A stretch of DNA of 64,000 nt from Fibrobacter sp. UWB11 (GTDB lineage Bacteria > Fibrobacterota > Fibrobacteria > Fibrobacterales > Fibrobacteraceae), in contig NZ_FSRT01000005.1 of assembly GCF_900143015.1 (NCBI RefSeq), forward strand, positions 46,264 to 110,263. Reading direction: 5' to 3'. The translations under genes and the position numbers were made by a program. Positions 7,703 to 16,535 of this stretch are shown in pieces. Within the stretch, counting starts at the first letter, position 1. The number at the start of each line of letters is the position of its first letter. A model generated the notes under the pieces. It worked only from the letters and a program-made list of their open reading frames with translations, did not search any database and was not told the origin of the DNA.

Positions 7703-8110
7703 TTAAAAGAAAAACCTTTCAATGATATATTTCAATGGCATTATCACCACATAACACATAATAATATACCAAGCAGTCAACACAGCAAAGGGTAAAATCG
7801 GGGCATAACCAACTGCCGCAAAAACAGTCCAATCCTTATTCTGCACCGGCTTGATTTTCACCGAAAAAAGTTCAAGCAGCAATAAAACAGATGCTACCGA
7901 TAGAGCAAGGAACATTGTAGTTGTCACAAGAACAAAAACAGAGCCAATTAAAACCCGTCCAACAAATTCCGCTAACGGAACAACCTCTTCCGATGATACT
8001 CCAGAAGCACCCTTTCTGAACAGATATAAGGGAGTTGCATGCACCGCAAGACACGCCGTAGAGATAAAGGCAATCAATGTCAAAAATTTATCAATAATCT
8101 TATCTATCAA
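7703..8110 (-). CDS. Small integral membrane protein of unknown function
   Basis: I do not recognise the family. The product has about 135 aa and three hydrophobic segments: 'FLTLIAFISTACLAV', 'VLIGSVFVLVTTTMFLALSVASVLLLL', and 'PILPFAVLTAWYIIMCYVVIM'. No ATG start exists. I chose TTG 8110 because AAGGTGG lies 5 bases upstream and the start overlaps the stop of the preceding gene (TTGA). A longer TTG start at 8131 is possible but lacks such a site. It is coupled to the gene at 8107-8691 and likely works with it. Confidence 0.55.
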   Translation of the reverse strand: MIDKIIDKFLTLIAFISTACLAVHATPLYLFRKGASGVSSEEVVPLAEFVGRVLIGSVFVLVTTTMFLALSVASVLLLLELFSVKIKPVQNKDWTVFAAVGYAPILPFAVLTAWYIIMCYVVIMPLKYIIERFFF

Positions 8111-8691
8111 TTTGACCACCTTATATAGCAAAGAGAAGCTCTAGCCCATCTATCAGGGTTACCCTTCAAGACAACGATTTTATCAGAATAAGGGCCAGGC
8201 TCAATCGTGATTCCATCATAAGGTTCAACATCGTAAACGACTTCAACGGAATCCCCTTTTACATCAAGCCCTAAACTTGTTCCCTGAATAACGGCTCCAA
8301 TGCCACCATGAAAATGAAATCTATAAGTCAAAATATTCTTTCGGACGCCATCATCATCCAGATATTGAAGATGCCATACGTACAATCTGTTTTTGCCTAT
8401 AAAAAATTCATGTAAAAATGAATCGTCTTGACTTTCTCTTTCCAAAAAAAGTTTCTTGCCCTCTAAGTAACAAGGTTCCTTTTCGCCGACAGATTCTGTC
8501 CAAATGGAGTGCTGACGTATAGGATAGATATCGCCTTCAATGGGATTATAACATGAATAGCAAAATACCATATACAAAAGAAACGTCGCGGTGACGAATA
8601 ATTTCACCAGCCGATCTTTTCTCTTCAAATTACTTATGCTTGTCGACAAATTTTTTTTACTTGTCGAAATAAATTTCTTGAATTTCATCAT
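8107..8691 (-). CDS. Membrane-anchored protein of unknown function
   Basis: Family not recognised. Product of 194 aa: a basic N-terminus (KFKKFISTSKKNLSTSISN), one hydrophobic segment at about 30-48 (KLFVTATFLLYMVFCYSCY), then about 145 residues, mostly predicted strand, that would be outside the cytoplasm. The segment ends in Cys but lacks a proper lipobox, so a membrane anchor is more likely than lipidation. Two adjacent ATG codons (8691, 8688) offer starts and neither has a clear Shine-Dalgarno site. It is divergent from the outer-membrane protein gene at 8796. Confidence 0.6.
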   Translation of the reverse strand: MMKFKKFISTSKKNLSTSISNLKRKDRLVKLFVTATFLLYMVFCYSCYNPIEGDIYPIRQHSIWTESVGEKEPCYLEGKKLFLERESQDDSFLHEFFIGKNRLYVWHLQYLDDDGVRKNILTYRFHFHGGIGAVIQGTSLGLDVKGDSVEVVYDVEPYDGITIEPGPYSDKIVVLKGNPDRWARASLCYIRWSN

Positions 8692-8795
8692 CGATGCGTA
8701 TAATGTACAAAATACAGCACACCTAATTTAGCTTCTGCTCAAAAAAATGAATTTGTTTACTATATTAGCTTTCCAGAAACACAAGAAGGAAAATA

Positions 8796-9560
8796 ATGTT
8801 AAAAAGAATCGCACTTGCAGCAGCACTTACGGCTACCGCATCTTTTGCTACCTGGGATTTCTTCCCGGTTTTGGAAGGAGGCAGAGGCCAGGCCGAATTA
8901 GCCTTCTTTTACTTTAATGTCGAAAAACTTTCCGAAGTACAGATTGCAGCAGGCGCCCGTTATTCTATCACACCGAGCTTTGAAGTAGCAATCGGCATTC
9001 CGTTCCTCGCCTACGCCGCATACGATGGAGAATCCTATGATGACGTTGCAGGTCTTGCCCAAATTCAGCTTATGACCCGCTACCAGTTCACACCCAACGT
9101 AAACGCATTTGTGGACTTCATTCTCCCCTCTTGCAGCAAAGAAACATGTGACGACGATGGAGCTTTCGGTTTCCACTTCGGTGCCCAGTTCTCCCTAAAA
9201 TCAAACATCGTAAACTTCGGTTCTGAACTAGGCCTCCAGCTCCACACTTCCGGCGATGACGAAATAAATCCACCTTGGGAATTGAACATCGGTGCAGAAG
9301 CTGATTTCGAAGTAAACCCGGTATTCGTTCCGTACATCGGTATTCAAACTCACATTTTGCTCGGCAAGTTCACCTACAAGGGTGAAGGCATTAGCAACGA
9401 CTTCACTGGCAAAACGGGCTTTGATCCGTACTTCGGCTTTACCGCAAACATCACTCCGCAATTCTATGCAGGCGCAGAACTCAGATTCGGCATTGGCGAA
9501 GAATACTACGGCAAGTACACGCGTATGATGCTCGGAATCAAAGCGGGCATCAACTTCTAA
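8796..9560 (+). CDS. Outer-membrane beta-barrel protein
   Basis: Product of 254 aa with a signal peptide (MLKRIALAAALTATASFA, cleavage before TWDFFP). The rest is a series of amphipathic strands with turn regions (for example 'QIAAGARYSITPSFEVAIGI', 'VNAFVDFILP', 'FYAGAELRFGIG'). It ends in 'GIKAGINF' with a terminal Phe, as is usual for outer-membrane barrels inserted by BamA. The length suits a 10-12-stranded barrel. The ligand is unknown. The ribosome site is AGAAGGAAA. TATATT at 8761-8766 is the likely -10 box. A strong terminator follows, so it appears monocistronic. Confidence 0.75.
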   Translation: MLKRIALAAALTATASFATWDFFPVLEGGRGQAELAFFYFNVEKLSEVQIAAGARYSITPSFEVAIGIPFLAYAAYDGESYDDVAGLAQIQLMTRYQFTPNVNAFVDFILPSCSKETCDDDGAFGFHFGAQFSLKSNIVNFGSELGLQLHTSGDDEINPPWELNIGAEADFEVNPVFVPYIGIQTHILLGKFTYKGEGISNDFTGKTGFDPYFGFTANITPQFYAGAELRFGIGEEYYGKYTRMMLGIKAGINF

Positions 9561-9582
9561 AAAAATTCCACTTAGACTTTGC

Positions 9583-9613
9583 ACTCTAGATAAAACATCT
9601 AGAGTGTTTTTTC
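9583..9613 (+). terminator. Rho-independent terminator after the barrel gene
   Basis: Ten-base stem CACTCTAGAT / ATCTAGAGTG with loop AAAAC, followed by six T. Confidence 0.92.
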
Positions 9614-9756
9614 GACCTTTTAAAATGCTCTAATGTGCAGTATTCAAAATTTTTATATATTTGCATGACGATCATAGCTAACGCGAAAAAGCCCCATTGA
9701 GGTTGCTGAGAAAATCGTTTGCTATATATGGAATTGAATTTTAAAGAGATTGATTA

Positions 9757-11601
9757 ATGGCAGCTACGAAATATACAGAAGACAGCATCAAATCCCTAGA
9801 GTGGCATGAACATATACGTCTGCGTCCCGGCATGTACATCGGTAAGCTTGGCGACGGACAGAGCCCGGACGACGGCATTTACGTGCTCGTCAAGGAAATT
9901 ATCGACAACTCCATCGACGAATTCGTGATGGGTGCGGGCAAAAAAATTGAAATTGATATCGACGACCACGCAGCACGCGTGCGCGACTACGGTCGTGGTA
10001 TTCCTCTCGGCAAGGTCATCGACTGCGTATCGAAGATCAACACGGGTGGTAAGTACGATTCCGAAGCGTTCCAGAAGTCGGTTGGTTTGAACGGTGTGGG
10101 TACAAAGGCCGTGAACGCCCTTTCCACAAAGTTCATCGTCAAGAGTTTCCGCGACGGCCGCATGAAGCAGGCTGAATTCTGCCGCGGTGTGCTTGTGCAG
10201 GACTACAAGGAATGTGCAACAACCGAAAAGAACGGTACCGAGATTTACTTTGAACCGGATGCCGATATTTTCAAGAACTACCGCTTCCTTCCGGCCTACA
10301 TGGAAGAGAAGGTCTGGAACTACGCGTACTTGAACAACGGCCTCCAGCTCGTGATGAACGACAAGGTCTACACAAGCCCGAACGGCCTTTTGGACCTTTT
10401 GAACAAGCATGTGGACGACACTATCCGCTATCCGGTAATTCATTTTAAGGACAAGGATATCGAATGTGCCTTCACGCACGGCAACCAGTACGGTGAACAT
10501 TACTACAGCTTTGTGAACGGCCAGCACACCACGCAGGGCGGTACGCACCAGCAGGCATTCCGCGAAGGCATCGTCAAGGGCGCCCGCGACCACTTCAAGA
10601 AGGATCTTGACCCATCCGATGTTCGCAACTGCATCATCGGAGCGATTTCCGTACGCATCCAGGAACCGGTGTTCGAATCGCAGACAAAGACGAAGCTTGG
10701 CTCGACGACGGTTTCGCCGGGCGGAGCCCAGTTGCGCTCCTGGGTCGTCGATTACGTCGCAAGCCAGTTCGACAACTACTTGCACAAGAACCCGGAAACC
10801 GAAAAGGCTTTGCTCAACCGCATCACGCAGAACGAACGCGAACGCAAGGAAATCGCAGGCATCAAGAAGCTTGCGAACGAACGCGCGAAGAAGGCTAACT
10901 TGCACAATCGCAAGCTGCGCGACTGCAAGATTCACCTCACCGACGTCAAAAACGCGCTCAACCGCGAATCGATGATATTCATTACAGAAGGTGATTCCGC
11001 ATCCGGCTCTATCACCAAGGCCCGCAACGTGCAGACGCAAGCTGTGTTTAGCCTCCGCGGTAAGCCGCTGAACAGCTTTGGCATGACGAAGAAGGTCGTG
11101 TACGAGAACGAAGAATTTAACTTGTTGCAACACGCACTCGATATCGAAAACGGTCTCGAGAACTTGCGTTACGACAAAGTGATTATCGCGACCGATGCTG
11201 ATGTGGACGGTATGCATATTCGCCTTTTGCTCATGACGTTCTTCTTGCAGTTCTTCCCGGAACTCGTGGAACAGAAGCACCTGTACATCTTGCAGACACC
11301 GCTTTTCCGCGTGCGTAACAAGCAGGTGACCAAGTACTGCTACGATGAAACCGAACGCGACAAGGCTGCAAAGGAAATCGGCAAGACCGGTCTCGAAATC
11401 ACTCGATTCAAAGGTCTTGGCGAAATCAGCCCGGAAGAATTCGGACAGTTCATCAACGAGGACATGCGCCTTGAAACAGTGAGCATTCCGCCCGACGCAA
11501 CACTCGGCAAGATGCTGGAATACTACATGGGCAACAACACGCCGAGCCGACAGGAGCACATTGTGCAGAACCTGCGAGCAGAAGCAGTGGAAGAACTGTA
11601 G
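9757..11601 (+). CDS. parE: DNA topoisomerase IV subunit B (type IIA, ATPase subunit)
   Basis: Product of 614 aa. GHKL ATPase domain at 1-220: '[10 protein letters not shown]' (Mg/ATP Asn), 'DYGRGIPLG' and '[13 protein letters not shown]'. Transducer domain with 'QTKTKLGS', then a Toprim domain with '[11 protein letters not shown]' and '[15 protein letters not shown]', and a C-terminal '[12 protein letters not shown]'. The length and the lack of the long GyrB insertion fit the short ParE form of the Bacteroidetes-Chlorobi-Fibrobacteres group. It decatenates chromosomes after replication with ParC. The parC gene is not adjacent. GyrB cannot be fully excluded without comparison with the second paralogue. 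Followed by a heptad-repeat hairpin and a terminator. Confidence 0.88.
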   Translation: MAATKYTEDSIKSLEWHEHIRLRPGMYIGKLGDGQSPDDGIYVLVKEIIDNSIDEFVMGAGKKIEIDIDDHAARVRDYGRGIPLGKVIDCVSKINTGGKYDSEAFQKSVGLNGVGTKAVNALSTKFIVKSFRDGRMKQAEFCRGVLVQDYKECATTEKNGTEIYFEPDADIFKNYRFLPAYMEEKVWNYAYLNNGLQLVMNDKVYTSPNGLLDLLNKHVDDTIRYPVIHFKDKDIECAFTHGNQYGEHYYSFVNGQHTTQGGTHQQAFREGIVKGARDHFKKDLDPSDVRNCIIGAISVRIQEPVFESQTKTKLGSTTVSPGGAQLRSWVVDYVASQFDNYLHKNPETEKALLNRITQNERERKEIAGIKKLANERAKKANLHNRKLRDCKIHLTDVKNALNRESMIFITEGDSASGSITKARNVQTQAVFSLRGKPLNSFGMTKKVVYENEEFNLLQHALDIENGLENLRYDKVIIATDADVDGMHIRLLLMTFFLQFFPELVEQKHLYILQTPLFRVRNKQVTKYCYDETERDKAAKEIGKTGLEITRFKGLGEISPEEFGQFINEDMRLETVSIPPDATLGKMLEYYMGNNTPSRQEHIVQNLRAEAVEEL

Positions 11602-11613
11602 CGGTCATCGGCC

Positions 11614-11699
11614 GTTAGTCATTAGTTTTTAGTTTATAGTTTGGCGACTTCGTCGCGATTAAAAAACTAATGACCATTGACTAAAAGCTATTGACTAAA
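11614..11699. repeat. Heptad repeat element with inverted arms and a central hairpin
   Basis: Left arm: GTTAGTC, ATTAGTT, TTTAGTT, TATAGTT (11614-11641). Centre: hairpin GCGAC-TTC-GTCGC. Right arm: AACTAAT, GACCATT, GACTAAA, AGCTATT, GACTAAA (11665-11699). The arms pair: GTCATTAGTTTTT (11618-11630) is the exact reverse complement of 11662-11674. Lies between the convergent parE and corC-like genes. Confidence 0.8.
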
Positions 11700-11715
11700 C
11701 CTTAAATATCTACAG

Positions 11716-11750
11716 AAAAAGCTCGCGATTCCAAAGGTCGCGAGCTTTTT
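11716..11750 (+). terminator. Terminator between convergent parE and corC-like genes
   Basis: Perfect 13-bp stem AAAAAGCTCGCGA / TCGCGAGCTTTTT with a 9-base loop. T-rich on the plus side and A-rich on the other, so it can serve both directions. Confidence 0.92.
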
Positions 11751-11760
11751 ATTTTTTAAT

Positions 11761-11789
11761 GGAGATGCCCGCTCAAGGCGGGCATGACA
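11761..11789 (+). repeat. Dispersed palindromic repeat GGAGA-stem-TGACA, copy 1
   Basis: GGAGATGCCCGC, TCAAG, GCGGGCATGACA. Identical to the copy at 28875 and related to copies at 45172, 58027 and 63918. It sits 6 bp from the stop codon of the corC-like gene. Confidence 0.85.
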
Positions 11790-11795
11790 TATGAC

Positions 11796-13118
11796 TTACA
11801 CTTTATGGAGACTTTGCGTCTTGGGGCCTTTCACGCCGGCAGGGAGAATCATCATGACCTTTTCCATGCGGGTGCCGTCCATGCGCAAAACGCGGAACGT
11901 GTAACCCTGAATCTTGACTTCGGCGCCTGGCGACGGGATGATACCAAGCGTAGCCTGGATGAGGCCGGAAAGCGTTTCCACGTGGGAATTCTCAGGCGGC
12001 TTGAGTTCTACGTCGAGTTCGTATTCCAAGTCCGAAAGCGTCATCAGCGGATCGAGAATGTAGCGTCCGTCCTTCAACTTCTGCACGTCCTCGTCTTCGT
12101 CCATGTCGTCTTCGTCGCGGATTTCACCGACGATTTCTTCAAGAATGTCTTCGAGCGTCACAAGGCCAGCCGTGCCGCCGTATTCATCGACAACAATGGC
12201 GAGCTGGTTACCCGTCTTGCGGAGTTCCGTCAACAGGTCATCAATCTTCTTGTGGTACGGCACGTAGACCGGCGGCATCACGAGCTTCATCAAGTCAAAC
12301 GGTTCGTCGCGATGTTCCGTGTACCATTCCAAGAAGTCGCGGTTCGAAAGGATACCGACAATGTTGTCGACCGTTTCCTTGTAAACCGGCAAGCGCGAAT
12401 GGCGTTCGTTGTTCAAGACCTTCACCAAATCATCAAGCGACGTGTCCACATCAATCGCGCACATGTCCACACGCGGCGTCATGATTTCGCGCACCGGCGT
12501 TTCCACGAAGTCGAAGATATTGAGGATCATCTGGCGTTCTTCTTTTTCAAGCCCTTCTTCACTGAGCGAAGAATCCGAAAGGTCTGCCTGTACAGCATCA
12601 CGGCGTTCTTCGGGCAAGAAGCTGAGCTTTGCATCGTAACCCAGAGCGTTCAACAACTTGAGGTAAATAGTATGGCAAACGCGACCCACCGGTACGAACG
12701 GCATGCGGATGAACCTGTACAACGGCACAAGAACAACGGACAAAGTATCCGGTTTCAAGTTACCAATCAAGTTCGGGCAGAAAATAGTCACCACATAAAT
12801 CACGGCACAAGCGCAAAGCATGTACGCCATGATTCCGAGCAACCAAAAATCGTGAGTCCACTGCCACGGGGCATTCGAGAACAGATAAAATCCGAACACA
12901 CCGATTCCCACGTCCGAAAAAATTCGGCCAATGGAGACGGTTTCGTTGTAACCGCGGTTTTCAACGATCTTTGCAATCTTTGCTTCGCGATCCGTACGGT
13001 CATGGTCTTCACGCTTGGCATAAATGGCTGCAAAGACAGCCTTGACCAAAGTAAAAGACGCCGAAATAAAAAGAAAGAAAACGAGAAGAACAATAGCAAT
13101 GGTGTTCGTATCACCCAT
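11796..13118 (-). CDS. CNNM/CorC-HlyC-family membrane protein (CBS pair; divalent cation transport or resistance)
   Basis: Product of 440 aa from ATG 13118. Hydrophobic DUF21/CNNM-like N-terminus (segments near 6-28, 70-90, 96-118). A CBS pair follows at about 200-320 ('[20 protein letters not shown]', then '[20 protein letters not shown]'), with the family motif '[19 protein letters not shown]', and a C-terminal CorC_HlyC domain. Relatives are linked to magnesium or cobalt efflux. The start is chosen because AAGGAG lies upstream and the gene then overlaps the end of ybeY by 8 bp. The ybeY-corC pairing is widely conserved; phoH, often present too, is absent here. Confidence 0.85.
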   Translation of the reverse strand: MGDTNTIAIVLLVFFLFISASFTLVKAVFAAIYAKREDHDRTDREAKIAKIVENRGYNETVSIGRIFSDVGIGVFGFYLFSNAPWQWTHDFWLLGIMAYMLCACAVIYVVTIFCPNLIGNLKPDTLSVVLVPLYRFIRMPFVPVGRVCHTIYLKLLNALGYDAKLSFLPEERRDAVQADLSDSSLSEEGLEKEERQMILNIFDFVETPVREIMTPRVDMCAIDVDTSLDDLVKVLNNERHSRLPVYKETVDNIVGILSNRDFLEWYTEHRDEPFDLMKLVMPPVYVPYHKKIDDLLTELRKTGNQLAIVVDEYGGTAGLVTLEDILEEIVGEIRDEDDMDEDEDVQKLKDGRYILDPLMTLSDLEYELDVELKPPENSHVETLSGLIQATLGIIPSPGAEVKIQGYTFRVLRMDGTRMEKVMMILPAGVKGPKTQSLHKV

Positions 13119-13596
13119 TTTCCATGCTCTCCTTGTCCTTGTATGGATCCAGTCCCAAGAACTCACATTCGCGGGCGCGCATCACCTTGCGGTCGACAGC
13201 CTTGATATGGTCGTACCCCGACAGGTGGAGCAAGCCATGGACAATCACGCGCTTCATCTCGGCAAAAAAACTGTTGCCGTACTGCGGGGCCTGGCGCTTG
13301 ACCTGGTCCCTCGCGATGTAGATTTCGCCGAGCATTTCTTCTTCGCCCGGGATTTCTTCGTGCCATTCGAACGAAAGCACGTCCGTCACTTTGTCGAGCC
13401 CGCGATAGTTCTTGTTCATCTCGCGAACGAACTCGTCCGTGCAGAGCACGATATTGACGTTATTTTCCGTGCCTTCTTCGGCAAGGAGTTTGCGGGCCAT
13501 GGCTTCGAACTTATCCTTCCACGGGAAGGATTCGATATTCCCCTCGCACAGGAAATCGATAGTGTAGTCTTTCTTTTTACTAGCAGGGTCTGGCAT
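13111..13596 (-). CDS. ybeY: Endoribonuclease YbeY (rRNA maturation factor)
   Basis: Product of 161 aa, normal for the family. The zinc motif H-x3-H-x5-H is seen as 'HGLLHLSGYDH' at residues 120-130, with the upstream 'KVTDVLSFEW' and 'LGEIYIARD' motifs. YbeY is a metal-dependent RNase that acts on 16S rRNA 3'-end processing and ribosome quality control. The start ATG (13594-13596) shares its A with the TAA stop of the preceding 96-aa gene, and its end overlaps the corC-like start, so the three genes form one translationally linked operon. Confidence 0.93.
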   Translation of the reverse strand: MPDPASKKKDYTIDFLCEGNIESFPWKDKFEAMARKLLAEEGTENNVNIVLCTDEFVREMNKNYRGLDKVTDVLSFEWHEEIPGEEEMLGEIYIARDQVKRQAPQYGNSFFAEMKRVIVHGLLHLSGYDHIKAVDRKVMRARECEFLGLDPYKDKESMENG

Positions 13597-13886
13597 TAAA
13601 TGTTATACCACTTTTTTAATACGTTGATAATGGCTTCGGCTTGCGCCTTGCCTGTAATCTTGAACTTGCCTTGGGGCTTGAACATGCCTTGCATTTTTCG
13701 GTAACGGCGCAGAGAAACTTTCGGTTCGCTGAATTCACCCGTTTTCGGATCGCGGTCCTGATAGAAGAACATCACGGTCGGCCAGGCGCCCTTCGACAGG
13801 ACTTCCTTGCTCAATTCCTTGATGACGACTTCGCCGGTTTCTTCGTCGGTATATTCGACGGTCAAATCTTCGACTTCTGCACTCAT
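13596..13886 (-). CDS. Small conserved-looking protein of unknown function, first gene of the ybeY operon
   Basis: Not recognised; 96 aa, cytoplasmic, no signal or membrane segment. The N-terminal third is acidic and strand-like (DLTVEYTDEETGEVVIKEL). The rest is basic with aromatics (WPTVMFFYQDRDPKTGEF; SLRRYRKMQGMFKPQGKF) and ends 'INVLKKWYNI'. The start at 13886 is chosen over 13919 because GGAGG lies 5 bases upstream. The TAATG overlap with ybeY implies coupled translation and perhaps a role in ribosome or RNA metabolism; this is inference from context. Confidence 0.7.
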   Translation of the reverse strand: MSAEVEDLTVEYTDEETGEVVIKELSKEVLSKGAWPTVMFFYQDRDPKTGEFSEPKVSLRRYRKMQGMFKPQGKFKITGKAQAEAIINVLKKWYNI

Positions 13887-13971
13887 TTTTACCTCCAATG
13901 AAACACAAGTACTATACAATTATAACATTATTCTTTAAGGTGTTAGGGGCAAGAGTTAGGATTTCGAGGTT

Positions 13972-14013
13972 TAATGACCAACAACCAATAACTATTGGCC
14001 AAGAACTAACGAC
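13972..14013. repeat. Heptad repeat tract (NNNNNAC x6) reaching into the znuC-like gene
   Basis: Units TAATGAC, CAACAAC, CAATAAC, TATTGGC, CAAGAAC, TAACGAC. The last eight bases are inside the znuC-like coding region and encode its final Arg and stop codon. A less regular AGG-containing part precedes it from about 13938. Confidence 0.7.
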
Positions 14014-14776
14014 TAGTATGGTGATGATGTTCGCAGCAACCGCCATGGGTATGGTCATGGCTCCCGAGAACGCGATGTGGCACCCCGTGGGCAATCAAGT
14101 CCACTTCGCAGCCGTACGTGCGGTGGAGCATTCCTTCGGTCAGGTTACCACCCTCATGATAGTGAACAGAATGGTTCACGCAAACGACGCTCTTTACCTT
14201 GTGCGAGAGCGCCATCAGGTCGTGTGTCACTATCACAATTGTCATCGTTTCACTGAATTCGGCAAGCATGTTATAAAGCGCTTCGATTCCAGCGACGTCA
14301 ATGTTATTGGAAGGTTCATCCAAAAAGAGAATCTTCGGATTACAGACAAGAGAACGAGCAATCAAGACTCGCTGACGTTCACCGCCACTCAGTTCACCCA
14401 AGCGACGGTCCAGATAGCCGCCAATATGCACGCGGTCAAGCGCAGCCTTCACTTCGTCCGATTTCGGGGAAAGTCCCAGTTTGCCTGTAGCAACGCACTC
14501 GCCCACCGTAATCGGGAAATCAATATTCTTGTTCGTATTCTGCGGAACGTAACCGACAGCAACCTTTTTCGTCGGAACCTTTTCGCCAAACAAGCGCACA
14601 CTTCCAGAAGTCGGCTTCAAGAGCCCGACCATCAGCCTCATCAACGTGGATTTGCCACCGCCATTCGGCCCGATAATTGCAACAAAGTCATTTTCGTCAA
14701 TAGAAAGATTCACGTCCGTCAGTACGGGCGACTTTCCATAGCCAAAAGAAAGATCTTTGATGTCGATAGCAGACAT
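14006..14776 (-). CDS. znuC: Zinc/manganese ABC transporter ATP-binding protein (ZnuC-like)
   Basis: Product of 256 aa with a full ABC ATPase: Walker A 'GPNGGGKST' at 36-44, Q-loop in 'GYVPQNTN', signature 'LSGGERQRV', Walker B 'ILFLDEPSNNID', and switch His in 'VTHDL'. The C-terminus is His-rich (HDHTHGGCCEHHHH), which fits metal handling. It would power import of the metal delivered by the ZnuA-like protein encoded immediately upstream (TAATG overlap). No ZnuB permease follows, so the membrane subunit must be encoded elsewhere. The last codons and the stop lie in a heptad repeat tract, suggesting a recently altered 3' end. Confidence 0.85.
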   Translation of the reverse strand: MSAIDIKDLSFGYGKSPVLTDVNLSIDENDFVAIIGPNGGGKSTLMRLMVGLLKPTSGSVRLFGEKVPTKKVAVGYVPQNTNKNIDFPITVGECVATGKLGLSPKSDEVKAALDRVHIGGYLDRRLGELSGGERQRVLIARSLVCNPKILFLDEPSNNIDVAGIEALYNMLAEFSETMTIVIVTHDLMALSHKVKSVVCVNHSVHYHEGGNLTEGMLHRTYGCEVDLIAHGVPHRVLGSHDHTHGGCCEHHHHTSR

Positions 14777-15651
14777 TACTTTTTGCCAGCCTGTTTGAGT
14801 GCGTCAATAAACTTTTGCGTATTGCCAATAAAGTCAGCGGCGAGCGGATCCGTTTCAACAACGACAGCGCCCAAATCCTTTGCAATCGTTTCTGCAGCAC
14901 GCTTGCTGAATTCCGGTTGCACAAACACGGCCTTTACGCCATTTTTGCGGCCCATCATGATAAGGTTTGCCAAATCTCTCGGTTTAGGTTCCTTGCCATT
15001 CACTTCGATTGCATATTGCTTAAGCCCGAAATCCTTGGCCAAATATCCATACGACGGATGGAACACAATAAAAGACCGGCGATTCAACGGCATATCGATA
15101 ACGGTTTCTTTCAAGGTACGAGCAATAGACGTTAACTGGTTCTGAACAGCCTGGATTTGATTGATATAATAAATATCATGTCCCGGATCAAGTTTCTTGA
15201 GCGCATGGAAAATATTCTGGGCAAGGAACTTCACACGGAGCGGAGAGGTCCAAATATGCGGGTCAAATTCTTCGTCATGGTGGTGAGCCTTTCCATGATG
15301 TTCTCCATGTTCCGACTTCATCCATTCGATATTCTTGGAAATATCAACGACTTCGACTTTTTTATTTGCACCCAAAAAGCGAGGCATCCAAACTTTATCT
15401 AATCCCGAGCCATCAGAAAAATAAACCTGGGCAAGAGAAAACGCCTTGATTACAGCCGGCTTCGGTTCAAAGTTATGCGGATCGGCACCCGGCGGCAAAA
15501 GAGTCACCACATTCACGCGATCACCGCCCACCATCTTAACGAGTGTCGCATACGGTTGCAAAGAAACAGCAACGGTAATTTTTCCATCATCAGCAAAAAC
15601 AATTGCAGCAGAAATAGCAACGACCAAAAACAAAAGACGAGTAAAGCGCAT
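14776..15651 (-). CDS. znuA: Zinc/manganese-binding periplasmic protein (ZnuA-like, cluster A-I)
   Basis: Product of 291 aa. Signal peptide 1-20 (MRFTRLLFLVVAISAAIVFA). Metal-site His in 'PPGADPHNFEP' (H59) and 'FDPHIWTSP' (H132), with a His-rich loop between them (EHGEHHGKAHHH, about 114-125) as in zinc-specific members. Later motifs 'FHPSYGYLAKDFGL' and 'FVQPEFSKRAAETIAKD' also match the family. It captures zinc in the periplasm for the ABC transporter. It overlaps both neighbours as TAATG, giving a tight HAD-znuA-znuC operon. Manganese as substrate is possible but less likely given the His-rich loop. Confidence 0.88.
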   Translation of the reverse strand: MRFTRLLFLVVAISAAIVFADDGKITVAVSLQPYATLVKMVGGDRVNVVTLLPPGADPHNFEPKPAVIKAFSLAQVYFSDGSGLDKVWMPRFLGANKKVEVVDISKNIEWMKSEHGEHHGKAHHHDEEFDPHIWTSPLRVKFLAQNIFHALKKLDPGHDIYYINQIQAVQNQLTSIARTLKETVIDMPLNRRSFIVFHPSYGYLAKDFGLKQYAIEVNGKEPKPRDLANLIMMGRKNGVKAVFVQPEFSKRAAETIAKDLGAVVVETDPLAADFIGNTQKFIDALKQAGKK

Positions 15652-16445
15652 TATTTTTTCCCTTCTAAAAAGGCGTTAAAATCAATTTCACTAACGTTGT
15701 TGACAACAAACTCAGGTTTCACATCAAGCTTTTCGACATCCGACATTTTCGATTCGCCACACAAGGGCAACACAAAACGGCAGCCGGAGCGCTTGGCAAG
15801 TTCAAAGTCCGTATAAAGGCGGTCCCCCACGAACAAGATTTCTTCGGGGCGGTAAAGTTTCAAAAGTCCCGAAAGCATCGCCGGATTCGGCTTGCCAAAG
15901 CTCATCTCAGGTTCGACACCGTAAGCCGTCTTGAGGAGAGCCATGAAGCTACCGATATCGGGCACGGGACCGCGTTCATCAGGGCAGACAAAATCCGTAT
16001 GCGTGACCCAGAACGGGATCCCACACTGTACTCTAAAGGAGAGTTCGCAAAGTTCGCGATAATCAAAGCTGTTGTGGTAAGCAACAAGCACCAGTTCCGT
16101 TTCTTCGACCGACGGGCGCAAATTGAGGCTCGGGTCCTGCGCCGCGAACCATTCGTACACTTCCGGATTCGCAAAGAAAAAGACATTCTTGATTTTGCGT
16201 TCGTGAATCGCATCGAGCGAGAGGTACAGTGCCGAAATGATGGAGTCCTTTGCAAGCGGAAGCCCCATGACCTTGAGGCGGTTCTCGTAAAAGACCGGAG
16301 ATTTACTCGTGTTGTTGCTCAAGTAATAGACCGGCACGCGCTTTGCCACGCGATTGACTGTTTCAACCGCACCCGGATACGGGCGACCGCTCAAATAAAG
16401 AGTTCCGTCTAAATCAAAAACAACAGCTTTTACAGGACTTTTCAC
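15651..16445 (-). CDS. HAD-superfamily hydrolase, NagD-like (subclass IIA)
   Basis: Product of 264 aa. Motif I 'VVFDLDGTLYLSGRPYPGA', motif II 'YYLSNNTSKSP', and motif III/IV 'FGKPNPAML' plus 'ILFVGDRLYTDFELAKRSGC'. These are the signatures of NagD/PGP-type sugar-phosphate or nucleotide phosphatases; the substrate is unknown. The start is a GTG (16445-16443); no in-frame ATG fits the conserved beginning. A TATATT -10 box at 16458-16453 ends only 7 bp upstream, so the message may be leaderless. It is the first gene of the zinc operon, an unusual partnership. Confidence 0.85.
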   Translation of the reverse strand: MKSPVKAVVFDLDGTLYLSGRPYPGAVETVNRVAKRVPVYYLSNNTSKSPVFYENRLKVMGLPLAKDSIISALYLSLDAIHERKIKNVFFFANPEVYEWFAAQDPSLNLRPSVEETELVLVAYHNSFDYRELCELSFRVQCGIPFWVTHTDFVCPDERGPVPDIGSFMALLKTAYGVEPEMSFGKPNPAMLSGLLKLYRPEEILFVGDRLYTDFELAKRSGCRFVLPLCGESKMSDVEKLDVKPEFVVNNVSEIDFNAFLEGKK

Positions 16446-16462
16446 GGGATGTAATATAGAAA

Positions 16463-16504
16463 TTTAGTCTTTAGTCTCGAGTCGCTAGTCATTGGTCTAT
16501 AGTG
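16463..16504. repeat. Heptad repeat tract (NNNAGTC x5) between divergent genes
   Basis: Units TTTAGTC, TTTAGTC, TCGAGTC, GCTAGTC, ATTGGTC, then TATAGTG. It fills most of the short gap between the HAD gene and rsmE, directly behind the HAD promoter. Confidence 0.75.
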
Positions 16505-16535
16505 ATTTGTAGTTTGGTTTGCTATTTTTACAGCC

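Noticed and set aside
9796..11559. A 587-codon open frame opposite parE
   Set aside because: The plus-strand product is an unmistakable type IIA topoisomerase subunit. The reverse frame has no family motifs and arises from codon bias.
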